NCBI RefSeq assembly: GCF_028453695.1
Contig: NC_135779.1
Coordinates: forward strand, 2,232,001-2,296,000
DNA length: 64,000 bases
Direction of reading: 5' to 3'
Source: Augochlora pura
Taxonomy: Eukaryota; Arthropoda; Insecta; Hymenoptera; Halictidae
The translations under genes and the position numbers were made by a program. Position 1 is the first letter of the stretch. The number at the start of each line of letters is the position of its first letter. This document shows positions 25,400 through 38,367 of the stretch, piece after piece. Under the pieces are notes generated by a model. The model was not told the DNA's origin and made no database searches. It worked only from the letters and a program-made list of their open reading frames with translations.

Positions 25400-27460
25400 T
25401 AATGCGCCGCGTTTCTCACGGCGGTGGAAATCCGTTTCGTGGTTAGGCGAACGACGGTTAGCAAACACGAGTGTTTATTTCTGCCGACTCGACGAGAACC
25501 GAGAGAGCTTGTAAGACGAGCGCGAGTAATCTTCTCGTTCAGACTATGCTCTTTAGAACAAATCGACGGACGTATCAATTAAGCCGATTGTATTGGTCGT
25601 GGATCGGAGACAACACGCGTGGTTATCATTCAAGCGACTCGCACGCCCGCCGCTGTCTCTCACGTACACGGATCCTGTGCAAGCGATGCGCACAGTCGCG
25701 TATGCACGGGCGAAAGGCCACGAAAGAGTTACCTCGAGATAACGACGAGAGACGCTCCGACAAGAGACGGTGCTTCCTCAAAGGAAAGCAACGAGACAAA
25801 CGTCAGCGAAACTGCGAATGCCGTTGCGCGTCCCTTTGCATCAATGCGAATAGATAAACGCGAAAACGAACGGGTGAGAGAATTGACCGATCACGGGAGA
25901 ATCTGTTAGACGTACGCATAGAGTACCAGGTGCATTACGTACCTACGAACGGTGCGGCTGAGAGATTGGCAAGTTGTCCGCGGACGCTGCGGGCGAAACC
26001 GGCGAGTTTCTTTTAGCGTGCGTATACTCCTTGGCGCAAAGATATTTTAGTCGATATTCCATTTAATCGTACCGCAATCTTCCTATGCGAGTCATGCAGA
26101 CGGGTCTCGACGAGAGTGCCCGACGGAACGACGACGGCGTTCCCGTCGCCAGAGAAAGAGAAAGGGCAGAAACCATTTGAGGAATATCGGCAAAAGGACA
26201 ACGGACCCTCGCGTTTCTTTGTGACGTCCAAATGTTAAATCGGTACAAGAGGCGAAGAGAAGAAACTGATCGGTAGCGAGCCGGCTTCACGAACGCGTCC
26301 GAGGAGGGGGCCCGCGTAACCAGCCTCCGATTGGTCGGACTGTGTACCACGTGGCGGCTGTGCGCGGGTGGGGATTGGCCAGCACGGCCGCGCACCGCGG
26401 GCGAAAGCGGCGAGTTTTGTTCTAGTATTTACCCCGCGGTGTAAAGCTGGATCTCGCGCTCTCCGGTGTCCTTAAGTCACGTTCCATTGTTCGTGTCGTT
26501 TCTCGCGGGTTTCTATTTCATCGGTCGAGGGCCCGTTCGTCCGGCAGTTCGTTTCCCGGCTTGTGCTTTCCCCGATGGTGAACGGCCCAGGAATCGTGCG
26601 CCATGTTCGCGCCGCGAGCAGCACGCGATTCACCGGCTACCGTGGCAAGTGATACGGTTTTTTTTTGACGGTCGAGATCAGCCAGTGGTGTGCGTTTAAA
26701 TACCGTACCCCGGGGTCCGACGCGGTGTGTGCCCGGTAGTGTTTGTGGTGCGCGGATCATGCCATCGGGCAGGCGAAAATCCTAGTGGTAGTAAACGACA
26801 AGGCGAGAGCACGCTGTGGGACCGTGGAATGCACGCTGACAGGTATCCACCGCCGCGCCGTCGCACTCGGAATTCACTGCGCGGTTCTAACCTTCTTTCC
26901 CCTCTTTCTTTATCGCGGAGAAGTTACTTCCCTCTCGCTCGTAACGGCGTAAGCCTTGCGTGTTTACGCGATCGTCCACCTCCCTTCGGTCTTCCCTTTC
27001 TATTCCTCCTTTTCTCTCGTCCTTTCCGTCCTGCTTCGTTGAATGGTGGCTCGTCGCGCCTCTGCGTTTGCGTGCTGACGCTTCGCTACTTTTGACAGCT
27101 GTCACGGTTCAAGTGCGCGTACACAGGCGGACTCGTTTTGTTTCGCAGAGTATTGCCAGCGGGAGGGAAACGACGCATTGTCGTCAATTACTGTGCTCCC
27201 CCGCCCCCCGACTTCCACCACTCAGACGCAGCGTTCCGTTGCTTTCGAACGGCTGCGACTTTTAGCGAAATAGTATTCGAATTTCATTTATTTATTGTTC
27301 GCTCGAGGAACCGGTTTTATTTTTATGCCGAGCGACGACCGGTGGGACGATTTTTTGACGAAAACAGCGCGCGGATAGTCGGGACGTGCGGACGACGCGC
27401 GAGAACAAAAATTTCCAGCGGAGCCGCGTCTTTAATCTGGCCGTGACGTAAACGAGATAG
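25400..27460 (+). promoter_or_regulatory. GC/CpG-rich island, possible promoter and 5' exon of the large gene
   Basis: About 2 kb of markedly higher GC and CpG than the flanks. Long overlapping open frames on both strands reflect composition rather than coding. The only gene in need of an upstream start is the + strand gene whose first coding exon follows an acceptor at 38,366-38,367, so this is the best candidate start region. No core promoter motif was singled out. Confidence 0.35.
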
Positions 27461-30400
27461 TTGCGATTGCAACAATTTTACAGGCGATTAGTCTTTTTTA
27501 TTTGTAGTAATCGTTAGTAATGCGATCGTTTGCCGATTACTAAACGTGTGTCCACGGCACAAAGCAGGTTATGTAAAGTGAAAGTAACTCGCAGAAACGT
27601 GTTAAAGGTTGCGACGTATGATGTAAAATCGTACATTGTAAATGCCGGTTACGGCACGCTTGATTTCCCCTGCGTTTATTTGTTCGAACAAAAAGGAAAA
27701 TTTCTGACACGCGTCACCTAGATAATTGTTGCCGCAGGGGTCATAAGTCGCCTCGCCGGGCATGGCAAGAATCATTTAGATATTGCGGTAATCTAGTCGC
27801 AAACATGAGAACGATGTGAACAATCGACAAACTTTTTTTCCCTCCTGCGATTCCCTTATCGGTGTACGTTTCGAAAAGATTTTAAGTGAACTTTGCCTCT
27901 GTTTTCTAACATTTTGTCACGCCGAGCGGGTGACGCGTCGTTTGTTCAGCACCGTTCAAAAGCCTATGCGACGGGCCGAGCGGAATGGAATATGTAGTTC
28001 GTGTCCCTTTCTTTGAAGTTGTCCGCCAAGGACACGTGACAAATGACGTGAGAATGCCGCACGACCAACCGGCTACGTTTGATATTAAAACAATCGCTGA
28101 AATTTGTCCCTTGCATTACCACTGTTTATCTCTTCTGCCACTTAAATCTGATTTTCACACCGATGCACGAAAGACATTAGTTTCTTTCGGACTTCCGTTT
28201 AGCAAATAGCTCGTCATTAATCGTAGTTTAATAACCGGAAGTGTGAGGAACGTTATGAGGAAGCTTTTTAAGCGTCTACCAGATGTTTTATTACTATCTG
28301 GAAGTGTTTTTGAAAGTGCATGCTCAATTGTGTACAAATGTATAGTATTCATTAATTCCTCAGAGGACATTGGCGCGTTTACCATCACTTTAACATCGTA
28401 TACAGAGGTTCTCAACTGTGGCTTTTCAGTACGGCTATATGTATTTCTAATACTGGAATTTTTTAGGTTAAATTTTTTAGCTAATGTGTATAACACGTTT
28501 TTCGTGTGTCATGTTTGCATTATGACACGCGAATAGATATAATCGATACGGTCCGTATCAATTCGATAAAAAGTATGGCTTAACTAATATCATACAATAT
28601 TCCTGTAATTTCTGCTTTATACTTATTTTAGAAATGAAAGTTTATTTCGAATCAAGCAAATCAAAATACGTTTTCGATGAGTACTCGTTAAATTACGTTA
28701 TCACAATTCATAATGTCAGTAAAATAGTTTTCGATATGAGGTTTTTGTAATTCACGAACCTATTATTTCACGCGAAATTCGATCGTTTCTTCAGGTAGTT
28801 TCGTATTTCCGTGACCGGACGGCAGCAAGCTGAAAAGCCTTATCGTAGCAGTTTATATTACTCTGTTTACATTCATCAGCATGCTCTGGGTTACCAGGAC
28901 TCCATTCAATAGACGCGAACGAAGGTATCAATGAAAATGTTTGTTCCTACATAGATCTAAATAATGCAGGCAAATAGAATTTGATATTCTTGAAAATATT
29001 TAACAACGAATAATATAGAAAATTAATTTGCATTTATCATCACGTAAGAGAAAGAATTTCTCCACTCGATAAAATTTGTATAGTTTATCCTAAATGGTTC
29101 AGGTTACTTTTCAATGTGTATGTTCGTACCAAACATCGTCAGACAAATATGTATGTATTAATAAGTCGCTATCAATCGGCCGCAACATATCAAATCCGGA
29201 TTGCAAGAATCGGAACACGTGCATACGTATAACGCAATTCGTTTTAAATTAGATCACTGAATCATATGATCGAAAGCACGCGTCTGTTACGTCAGAGCTA
29301 TGACGCAAAACATCGTTAATTTAAAAAAAAACATTCAGATCTCCTACGATCGTCCTCGATGCTTCCTATCAGTAGTTTAGATTAAGTACCGTTTAACAGT
29401 TGTGAGTGATCCATAGATCCTCAATCGAGCGTGGAAACGTTAAACCATTGTGTAGGAAGCAATAATAAATGAATGAGAATTATATTTATTCAATTATTCA
29501 AGAAGATACACACGATTACACACATTCTAGACAATTACGTTCGTTCTGTAAGACACTAATTCTAACACATATATAGTCATGTTAGAAACCTTATAATGGA
29601 ATGAAATTTTAATGGAATTATTGCAACTGAAAATTCACTATTGAATTCTTCAATGTGAAATTACCATTGAAGGCATTGGGCTATGTAAGGAGAAATTGTA
29701 TATAAAGGTTTTACGCTGTTCTCGGTTAAGTAATAACGTGAGAAACTCGCACTAACAATTACAAGAACTATGTATGCTCTTTCACACGGACTATTTCATA
29801 TTATTGAATCGGTAAATTACTGCTTAATAAGCGTATCGCTAAATTGATCTCGACCGTGAACTTCAAATTTGTCTTTCTTGAATGCATATTAAACGAATTT
29901 GTTCTTTTTAAATTTCTATTAATTCAAATCCATTAAATGAATGCAGCATCCATGCAGATTTCTTTGGTTATAAAATAGAACATGTTGCACGGCTGCATTA
30001 AAAAAACAACGAATTGATTTTCCTTATACTATAATTAATTGTTAAAATTGGCATAGTAAAAATTATATTTTTTTGCAGTTATAGAATTATTATTCTATCA
30101 GAGGTTAAAATAGATCGGTCTATTCAAATTCTCGTGCAAAATTGTTTTCCATTGCATTGCTAATTAAGAGCCGAATTACCTGGACATTATGTCTGATGAA
30201 CACTGAAGTATACATTTCAAATTACCAGACAACCGGTAATTCCCGGCCATCACGATTGTTGACACAAAGATTAGCATTCGCATTACAGAGACATTCGCTA
30301 TTTCCTGCAAAACCCTCCAGCAAATATAATTTCGATTTCGCTTTCATTACATGTTTGCTAATAATAATAATTACTGTATAACCGTGATATTAAATTCAAT

Positions 30401-30804
30401 GCTTTCGGGTGCGTTGACTGCTTACTCGGGAATTGCGGAAATGAGAAAAAGAGAGAGATAAGGATAGGGGGAGGAGCAAGGGTGGCGGTCAATTATTCCA
30501 ACGATCGGAATAATAAAATGTATCGGTAAACGGACAGTTTTCGGCGAAGTTACGGGCCAGTACCGTTTCGGCCGGTTCGGCTCGAAGAAATACGACGGCG
30601 ATAAAGTTTTCCTCCTTTCCGCGACGAAACGTATCAGAAAGAAGACCTCGAAGGGCGACAACCTCCCGATCCTTATCCAATTACGCATGCGTAACTTCGG
30701 CCCGCGTAATTTTTACCGCGTCGTTTAAATCCTTCGCCCTGGAGCCGTTACGCGTCCACCTCGACGCAGACGCAGATTCTTCTTCGATATTTGCCTCCGT
30801 TCTA

Positions 30805-32147
30805 TACAGGGTGCATCGCAAATAATCCTTCTAAAATCCTCAGCAGTCTTTAACAATTTATTCAGAATTTTAATAATTTAACATTGAGAAAGTAGTGGAA
30901 TGTTTGTTTTATTCGTACGGCTTAACGCGTTTAAAAATGATTCGAGGAAGGAACGAGACGTTTTGTTTATTCGTACGGATCGTTCGTGGTTGATTAGGTC
31001 GCTATAAAATATGTTTATAAATTGTGGGTGCGTCTGTAAATTGCATAGCATGTTCAATCAATTTATTTCTATTTTGTATGCAATTTGTTCGAGCTCGGTA
31101 TATTAGTATAACTAATTAGATGTTTCTAAAAAATGTTTATAAATCATGGATGCATCTGAAAATTGTATAGCATTTTTAATCAGTCTTTTCATGGTTAGTT
31201 TAATTCTGTGGATCGTTCGAAGCTAATTAGACGTATCTAAAAGAATGTTTGTAATGAATGGACCTATTTGAAAATCGTACAGCACTTTTTTAGTCTTTTT
31301 ATGTTTACATAAAATTTGATTGAGGAAGTAGAACGATGTTTAGTTTATTAGCTCGGATCATTCGGGGCTAATTAGATCAATTTAGAAAAGATTTTACGAG
31401 TTGCGAATATACTAGAGAAATTATCCGGCATTTTTAACGAGACTTTTATTTGCCGAACGTAACAGCGTACTTCATCGCAAGTTCCAATTACAGTGTGTAT
31501 TTTCAGTGCTAATTAGTTACACAGTTTATATGTGTGTATGTATTAGGCAATATTTTGTAATGATGTTCTATATATCCTCGTATTGCAACGATTAATCTTA
31601 TGAAACTGTTGTGTGCATCTATTTTCCCGAATCAAACAGTACACTGCTACAGGCATTTATAGCAGGTACATTGAAATAATCGAGGTGTTCGTCTTTATTG
31701 TGTGCTCGCGTGCTTCGCTATCGGTATAATTTTGCGTGATGATCCGCAGTTTACTTACGATATTAGTCGGTGCATAAATAGCGAGCGTAAACGTAAGCCT
31801 TTATCTATCGCGTGAAACATTTTTAAGTATGCAATTATGCAAGAACATATTGTCTACCGAATTAGAAACAAATCTTCAAATTTTATTATTAGAAAGATAT
31901 AGAAAATTATGATATTCTCTAATTAAAAAAGTGTAAAAAGCTTCCAAATCTCGTAATTAGAAAAGTACGGAAAGTTTCTAAAATTTTCTAATGACAACAT
32001 TGTAATAAACTTTCGAACGTTCCAATGAAAAACGTTCGACAAATTTTCACATTTTCCAATTAACTAACTCTGGGAGTCGTTTCGATGGTATTTCGCGAAT
32101 GAGTGCAAGCAACCGGAATTGCGTCACGATTTTCCATACACCCTGTA
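30805..32147. mobile_element. TA-flanked non-autonomous DNA element (Tc1/mariner-like ends)
   Basis: The ends are TACAGGGTG at 30805-30813 and CACCCTGTA at 32139-32147, each flanked by TA (30803-30804 and 32148-32149), as for a TA target-site duplication. CAGGGTG-type ends are common in insect DNA transposons. The 1.34-kb interior has no transposase-like frame but carries internal repeats. The inverted repeat is short, so the pairing of these two ends is an inference. Confidence 0.5.
30950..31445. repeat. degenerate tandem repeat inside the TA-flanked element
   Basis: About four units, each starting near TTCG..GCTAATTAGA and continuing AAA.TGTTTATAAAT..TGGATGC.TCTG.AAATTG.ATAGCATTTT. Anchors lie near 30,992, 31,112, 31,222 and 31,368, so spacing is about 110-150 bases. 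Confidence 0.6.
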
Positions 32148-33564
32148 TAGATGAGAAGCGTTGAAATCCCTGTATCTACCATCTGTACGGTATCTTCCGA
32201 TCCCCCCCGAGGCTGATCGTTACACCTACGCGTTTCCTTTGCGCGAGTAACGTTTTTTAATTAGAACTCGGGGGGAAGTTGCATTGAATAAACGCCGAAG
32301 TTATTCGTGTGAATTGTTTCAAACGCGGTACGCCGTTATTCAACTAATCCAGTGACTCCGGCATTCAAGTGAATGGGACTGACACACTTGCTCACCGAAG
32401 ATTATACAATGTAATTTTCAATATTAGATCCATGGAAACCAGTATGATGGGCATTCGGAAACAAACGGGACGAGATTTTATCCTATGCACAGAGTCGATG
32501 TATAAAACACCGTGTTCACGTATTTTATCTATTTTATTTATTTTATTAATTGCGAAAGATATTTAATATTTAAAAAATCATATAATAACATTAGAGCTTA
32601 CCGTAGTAGAATTTAACACTTTTATCTTAGTAATAGATTGGGAGAAAAGGCCGATTTATTATAGGCTATACGGGTCGCTAAAGTGTTAATAACTAAAATA
32701 TTATTTATTATTTTCAAAATATAAAATACGAAGTACGAGGATAGTTAGGAGGTCAAGGAAAATCGATGTAGGATCGCCGACAACCCCACGGTATCCTTGC
32801 AGGTTTAATTTAGTGGACACATGACAAATACTTGACTGACGCGTTAAATGCTCATGAATCATTCTTATCTCCCTCGCGTGCGCTTACTAATGTATTTGCA
32901 CAGTATTGGGAATCGTTTAATTATAAATTTTAATTTTATTGATACATTACTGTCTTCCATTCGCCGTCATTAATCACGCATGATTTAATTGACTGCTGGC
33001 TCTACGGTACCACGGTATCGTTTATCGGAAATTGTTCAGTTCTAATAGAGGATTAATTGTATTCACAATACTTTTTACTCTAGTCTCGTAAACGTCAGAA
33101 TTATTTTTCAACCAACGTTTTAATTATTTCAGCACTGCGATAGTGTTACGATGACACAGAAATTAACCGTTAATATTAACGGCGATAAAATTCCCAGTTA
33201 AATAACTAATTACGTCAATATGATACAGAAAATTATAGTTTTTGAATATGTTTTTTTTTCATGTAGAAAAAGATTCAATAAATATAAAGAAAATGGGAAA
33301 CTAATTTCTCAATTGAACTTGGTTATTCGTGTTTATTTATTGAACACCATTAATAATCTTATCAAACCTTTTCTTATCTTCAATTTATTAAATGTATTTA
33401 TTTCAAGATGTTGGATAATTTTCTGCTATATATTTTTATTCTAAATTTCATTCTAATTCTTCTTGCAACGAATACAAATTCTTAAGAAAAAGTAATAAGA
33501 TATAATCGAGTGAATAGGTGTGGGATACTTATTTATTTGTGAACAAAAACGAATTTATATCATT

Positions 33565-33655
33565 TTATTTGCCTGTGAAAATGCAGTCCTATTTAACTGT
33601 GAAGATGGAGTTCCATTTATCTGTAAAAATGCAATTCTATTTACCTGAAAATATA
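33565..33655 (+). repeat. 24-bp minisatellite, about 3.8 units
   Basis: Units at 33565-33588, 33589-33612, 33613-33636 and a partial 33637-33655; consensus about CTATTTACCTGTGAAAATGCA plus GTT. Because 24 is a multiple of three, one frame stays open and reads repeats of the type FYLPVKMQ. No sign that it is translated. Confidence 0.85.
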
Positions 33656-35896
33656 AATAACATTTACGCGATAGCAACAGTTAACATAAAATCGGACGGG
33701 ACGAATTTTTATATTAACCACCGGCGACATTGGCCGCCGATTTCTTAATCCCGAGTCTCTAGCCTCGGTTCTCGAGCGTTTAACGGGACCCCCCTCTATA
33801 TCGCAGTATCCGAACGGATCGACAAGTCGCCGTGTAATCATAACATTACATCAGATCGCAGATCGAATGGTTCGATCGCCGTAGTAGATCTCACCCGAAG
33901 AATGCAAATAATTCACCGAATCGGGAATGCCGCGAACGAACGCGCAGCTCGGTAGTGGAATTCGAAAATGAAGTTAATAGAGTACCGTTACAACCATAGC
34001 GAACACGTTCGGCCGTTTCATGTAACGGGTGCGCCCCTTATTCCTTCGCCAGCAGTTGGCCTATTCCGCGCGGCCAACAGAGATAAATAATTTCGCGGTG
34101 CTCGCGGCTCCACATTATTTATTCGAAAACCGTCGGAATTGCCTCATCGGATTCCGGGGTGTTGCGAATGGTCCCGGCGCGGTAATCATTTTTTAACGAG
34201 CGCCGCGAGAAAAATCCTAACACTGTTTTAACAAAAGTCTCTCTTTGTTTTCGAAGCATTGTGATTCGGCAAGGAATTAAAGAAATCTTTTGTTTAAATG
34301 AAAAGTTCGACGAATCAAAAATTTTGTTCAAATGCGATGCGTTAAATGTTATGGATTTATGGGAAAAATGCGTGTACATATACTATGGTGAACAGAATTA
34401 CAGAATATGCTGATCACAACTTATTGAAATTATTTCTGAGGGAAACAAGAACGCAGTTAGCTCTCACGTCTTGCAATTGGCGTAGACAATTTTTTATTTT
34501 GCATAAAGATCCGTTGTCTAATTACGATGTTAGCGTTATTAGCATTATTAATGAGCTATAATGACGCTACGAATTTTGTACATTCGCTGCGGAAATGGTT
34601 CGGTGAAGACATTAATAGAATTGAAGAAAGCTGACACAATATTTTAATTCGTTAAAATGATTTTTATTTAACTTCTGCTGCTCATTGTTGATTAAAACGA
34701 TAAATCATGCATTCTTCTTTTCTACGTATCGTCGAATTTATTTGAAAGAAATGAAATTTCAATTTTGTTAAAATCGATAAGTATAAACGTTCTAAATAAG
34801 TTTCATTTCAAATCGCAAATGAGTGAAATATAATATTGCTTCTGAGAAGCATACGAGGATTAAATGACATCTAGGTAGACAGGCATTTCTAATTTCCGGT
34901 CAATTAAAAAATAATTAACTTTACGCGCATTAAGCTGCGTCCGGGCACTAACGAGTCAATGTTAAAGACTTCAGCTAATGTTGCAGCTCTGGGTCATGTT
35001 GGTGTAGTTAGTTTTTCAGTATACACACGGTTATATCTCAAGATGACATTTAAAAAGAAGTAAAGGCTCGTATATAATGTATAAATTATAATTAAATTAC
35101 ACGTTATACCAACAGTAACGAAAAGGGTAAATGACTCGAATCTTATCATTGTTTTTATCGAAAGCGTCGCGAGTTTTTTTAATTGTATCGCCCGGTAGGT
35201 TTCGCGCGAATTCTTCGCCGCAGCGAAAACAATAAATTGGTAGCCAGTGAATCGGGTGTATTTCCCCGCGGGCGTTAAATTTCACCCATAAAACGTCCGG
35301 TTAATTCCCCGTGATATTACCTTGTAACCAATCGGGGGGCCGCGAATACCGCGCCTCAGACCAATGAAAGTTCCCCGAACCCCGCCACGGTTCATAAACC
35401 CCTGACAAAGTGTTCGCGCGAACATTTCGATTCCGCGCACGCAACGTCCACGGACCGTGCGTCTCCTTTGTTACATAATTCCCTCGATAGCTTCCTTTTC
35501 CAACCCGTTCTCGCCTTCGTTTTCTGTCAGCGAGCAAAAGGGGCCGGGCACGGTTTTCTGGTTTCCGGTCGGAGGAGTTCAGGGAAAGAAGAAGAAAAAA
35601 AAATGGGGAAGAAAGGGGGAAGAAAAGTCGTTGAACTAATCGGCGACGTTCGACGAACGTCGATGAATATTCCCGTGGGATCGAAGCCCTTTCTCGATCG
35701 ACGTGGAAACCGTGTGAATGAATATTTGTTACGGTACTTGATTCCTCGGGCTCGTCGAATGTCATGAACCCTGGACACATTTACATACGGTCATAAGAGT
35801 ATCCGGCCTCGTCACGCACTCGACCAGCCGCTGCGTTCCCTCTTTATTTGTATTATATTCGGTGGGACGAAGCAACGTTTCGCGATTCGGTTGTGA

Positions 35897-36333
35897 TTTA
35901 ACCCATTTAACTGCTACGATACTCGTTTGGGGATTTTCGAATTTCACGTACAAACACATGGCGCGAATAATTTATCGGCAGTATTTAACAGTTTAATATT
36001 ATCTTGTACATATCGGTGAATATTATTTATAGCAGATGGTGTTTAGTTTGTGTTTCGTTTCTTTTCAACAAGTGTACAAATTTGGACATCGTATGTAAGT
36101 TGAACACAAGAAAATTATTATATTTGAAGTATGATATTTTACATAAATATTTAATTTAGAATATATAAAATAGTTCAAACGATAACAAAAGTTTGTTCTT
36201 AGTTTTTATAGGATTTTTAAAAAAATATTTTAACAACAAAACATAATTGAAATATAATTATATGCAACCTTTTGTGCACATACATAACTTTCCTGTCAAA
36301 AATTTAAAAGAATTTGGCAGTTAATGGGTTAAA
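35897..36333. mobile_element. inverted-repeat element, TTTAACCCATTTAACTGC family
   Basis: The left end TTTAACCCATTTAACTGC (35897-35914) matches the reverse complement of the right end, GGCAGTTAATGGGTTAAA (36316-36333), with one indel. The 437-base interior is AT-rich and non-coding. An internal block (AACAAAACATAATTGAAATA) recurs with changes at 55,515-55,540. Confidence 0.6.
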
Positions 36334-38367
36334 CAAGGCTTATGCTTGCGAAGTTGATTCTTTTTACGGTCGCAGAATTTTCTCAGACCTTCAACCGAAT
36401 ATATTTGATTCTTGAAACACTGGCACGAATAATACCATGAAAAAATAGAGCGTATGGATATAAAAGTTCTACACATATTTTCAAACGTTGTTCTTTATAA
36501 ATTCACCCATTATGTACCGTTACGTAGCGATTACCTGTAGAAAATAATGTTTCTTCGAACTCGTTACACTGAACCACTTTCAAGTTTCAGCTTAAAACAA
36601 TACAAAATACCAAATAGGATTGTTACAGGGAAAAAATACTTCTGGATTATCTAAAATCTTTGTCCGTGATTGAAAATCGTACAGACAATATTTTAACATG
36701 CGATTGAACATGACGTTGATCGATGTTAATTGATCAAGCTTCGTTTGTACTGTAACTTTATCGAACGCAAATTAGACGGTTGTTATAAATGATACCTTTC
36801 GCTCAGGTTAACTTGGTAAGTCCATCAGAGAACCGCGGCGAGTTCTTCCTAGGACACTCTGTATACAGCTGCCTCAGCTGCTAATTATAGTGAAGCGTCA
36901 GTCGTTCGAACTTCGTCCTTTTTACCTCTATTTTCACGCATTCATATCGACGCCAAAATCGTTCGCTTCATTGAAGCTATTAGCGCGCGTACAGTCTTAT
37001 AGCGATGATTTATTTAATTATAATTTTCGCGTAATTTTCGAATAATTTTCGAGTAGTATAATGTCAAGGTTAATAATATCTAATTAATTTACTTCGTTTC
37101 TCAATTGACGCTAGAACGTCTCAACGTATTTTCTAGAATTTTATTCCCAATTGTTTATCAACTCTCGACTGAGACGATTATCTGAATTTATAGCGTTTCT
37201 GTTGCTGTTATATAGTAATACAAAAATGAAAAAAAGGTAATGTAATATTATTATTGGATAAGAAGTGCTAAGGTATGGGATCAAAAAGTAAACTATCGAT
37301 TGAACGCATTATTGCCGTGTCAATATTAATAAATTTAATAGAATCTGATGACTTTGTTTTCTACTGATTTAAATAAAACCTAGGATCGCAGAATATCGAT
37401 GAAACTTTCTTTACGAAAATCTTTCGATTGTCCTGACGCTTATGGACCGGAGTGTACGCATCCGCAACGATTGAGAGGTCCTATTCCCATTATGTTTTTG
37501 ATAGACGACATCGCTGCCACGACGACCCTAATTTACGACTTATGCGTGTCCCTTCTCGTGCCCTCCTGCTCTTTCCCAGGCAGCCTCTTCCACGTGATAG
37601 AGATTACAAACTTAACGCGTTAACTGTCTCTCGTGCATCGTACACACGCGACTCACAGCTTCAATCGCTATTGTATAATGCGAAACTTAAATATGCAAGA
37701 AAACTATTAAAACGCATGAGTAGCAAGAAAGAAACCAGTTTAAATGTATACTTCATTATGTAGTATCATAATATTTAAACGTTTGAAATATAAATTTCTC
37801 CAAATTGATTATGATATCTACACGTTCCTATTTCTTTCTATCTAATTTTAGCGCCACTATAGTTGCAGTAAGCTAGAGAATAAAGAACATTAAAAAGGAA
37901 TTTGAATAATTCGTAAGTTTTCTTCGCAATAATTTCAATTATCTCAAGAACTTTCTTCTCAATTTAATTTCTTCTTAATTTAATTTCTTCTTAAAGGAGA
38001 TGTTTTTGGTATTTACTTAACATTAGCATTGCTCTATGAACCTGTTCAATGTATGCAAACAGGTGAAATAAAACGTGTTTAAGCGGTTAAAGTCTTCAAT
38101 AAATTATGAAAAGTTTTAGTCGCCGAATATCCGTTATTTAAGCGCCGGTTGAACATACGAAGAAGTGAATTTGTGTCGAATGATTTCGTACTCGTTGTTG
38201 CAGAGAAAGAAACCGGAAGGTGGATAACGGGCAGAGCGACGAAGCAGAGGAAAGAAGTGGAGTATGAGGGCCCCGGAGGAAAAACGGAAAGCACGTTCAC
38301 AGCTCGGCGAAGCGGTTAATGATTGGGAGTCACCGAACACAGCTGGCCACGTCGCTGTCCCCTGCAG

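Larger units (their letters stand above)
21847..38367. other. long region without firm coding sequence
   Basis: Between the thrombospondin-repeat gene and the first coding exon of the large gene. It holds two doubtful exons (22.7 and 23.2 kb), a GC-rich island (25.4-27.5 kb), a 1.34-kb mobile element (30.8 kb), a minisatellite (33.6 kb) and a repeat element (35.9 kb). Most of it is probably the 5' intron of the large gene, because that gene's first coding exon starts just after an acceptor. Smaller GC-rich patches occur near 30.4-30.8, 33.7-34.2 and 35.1-35.9 kb. Confidence 0.45.
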
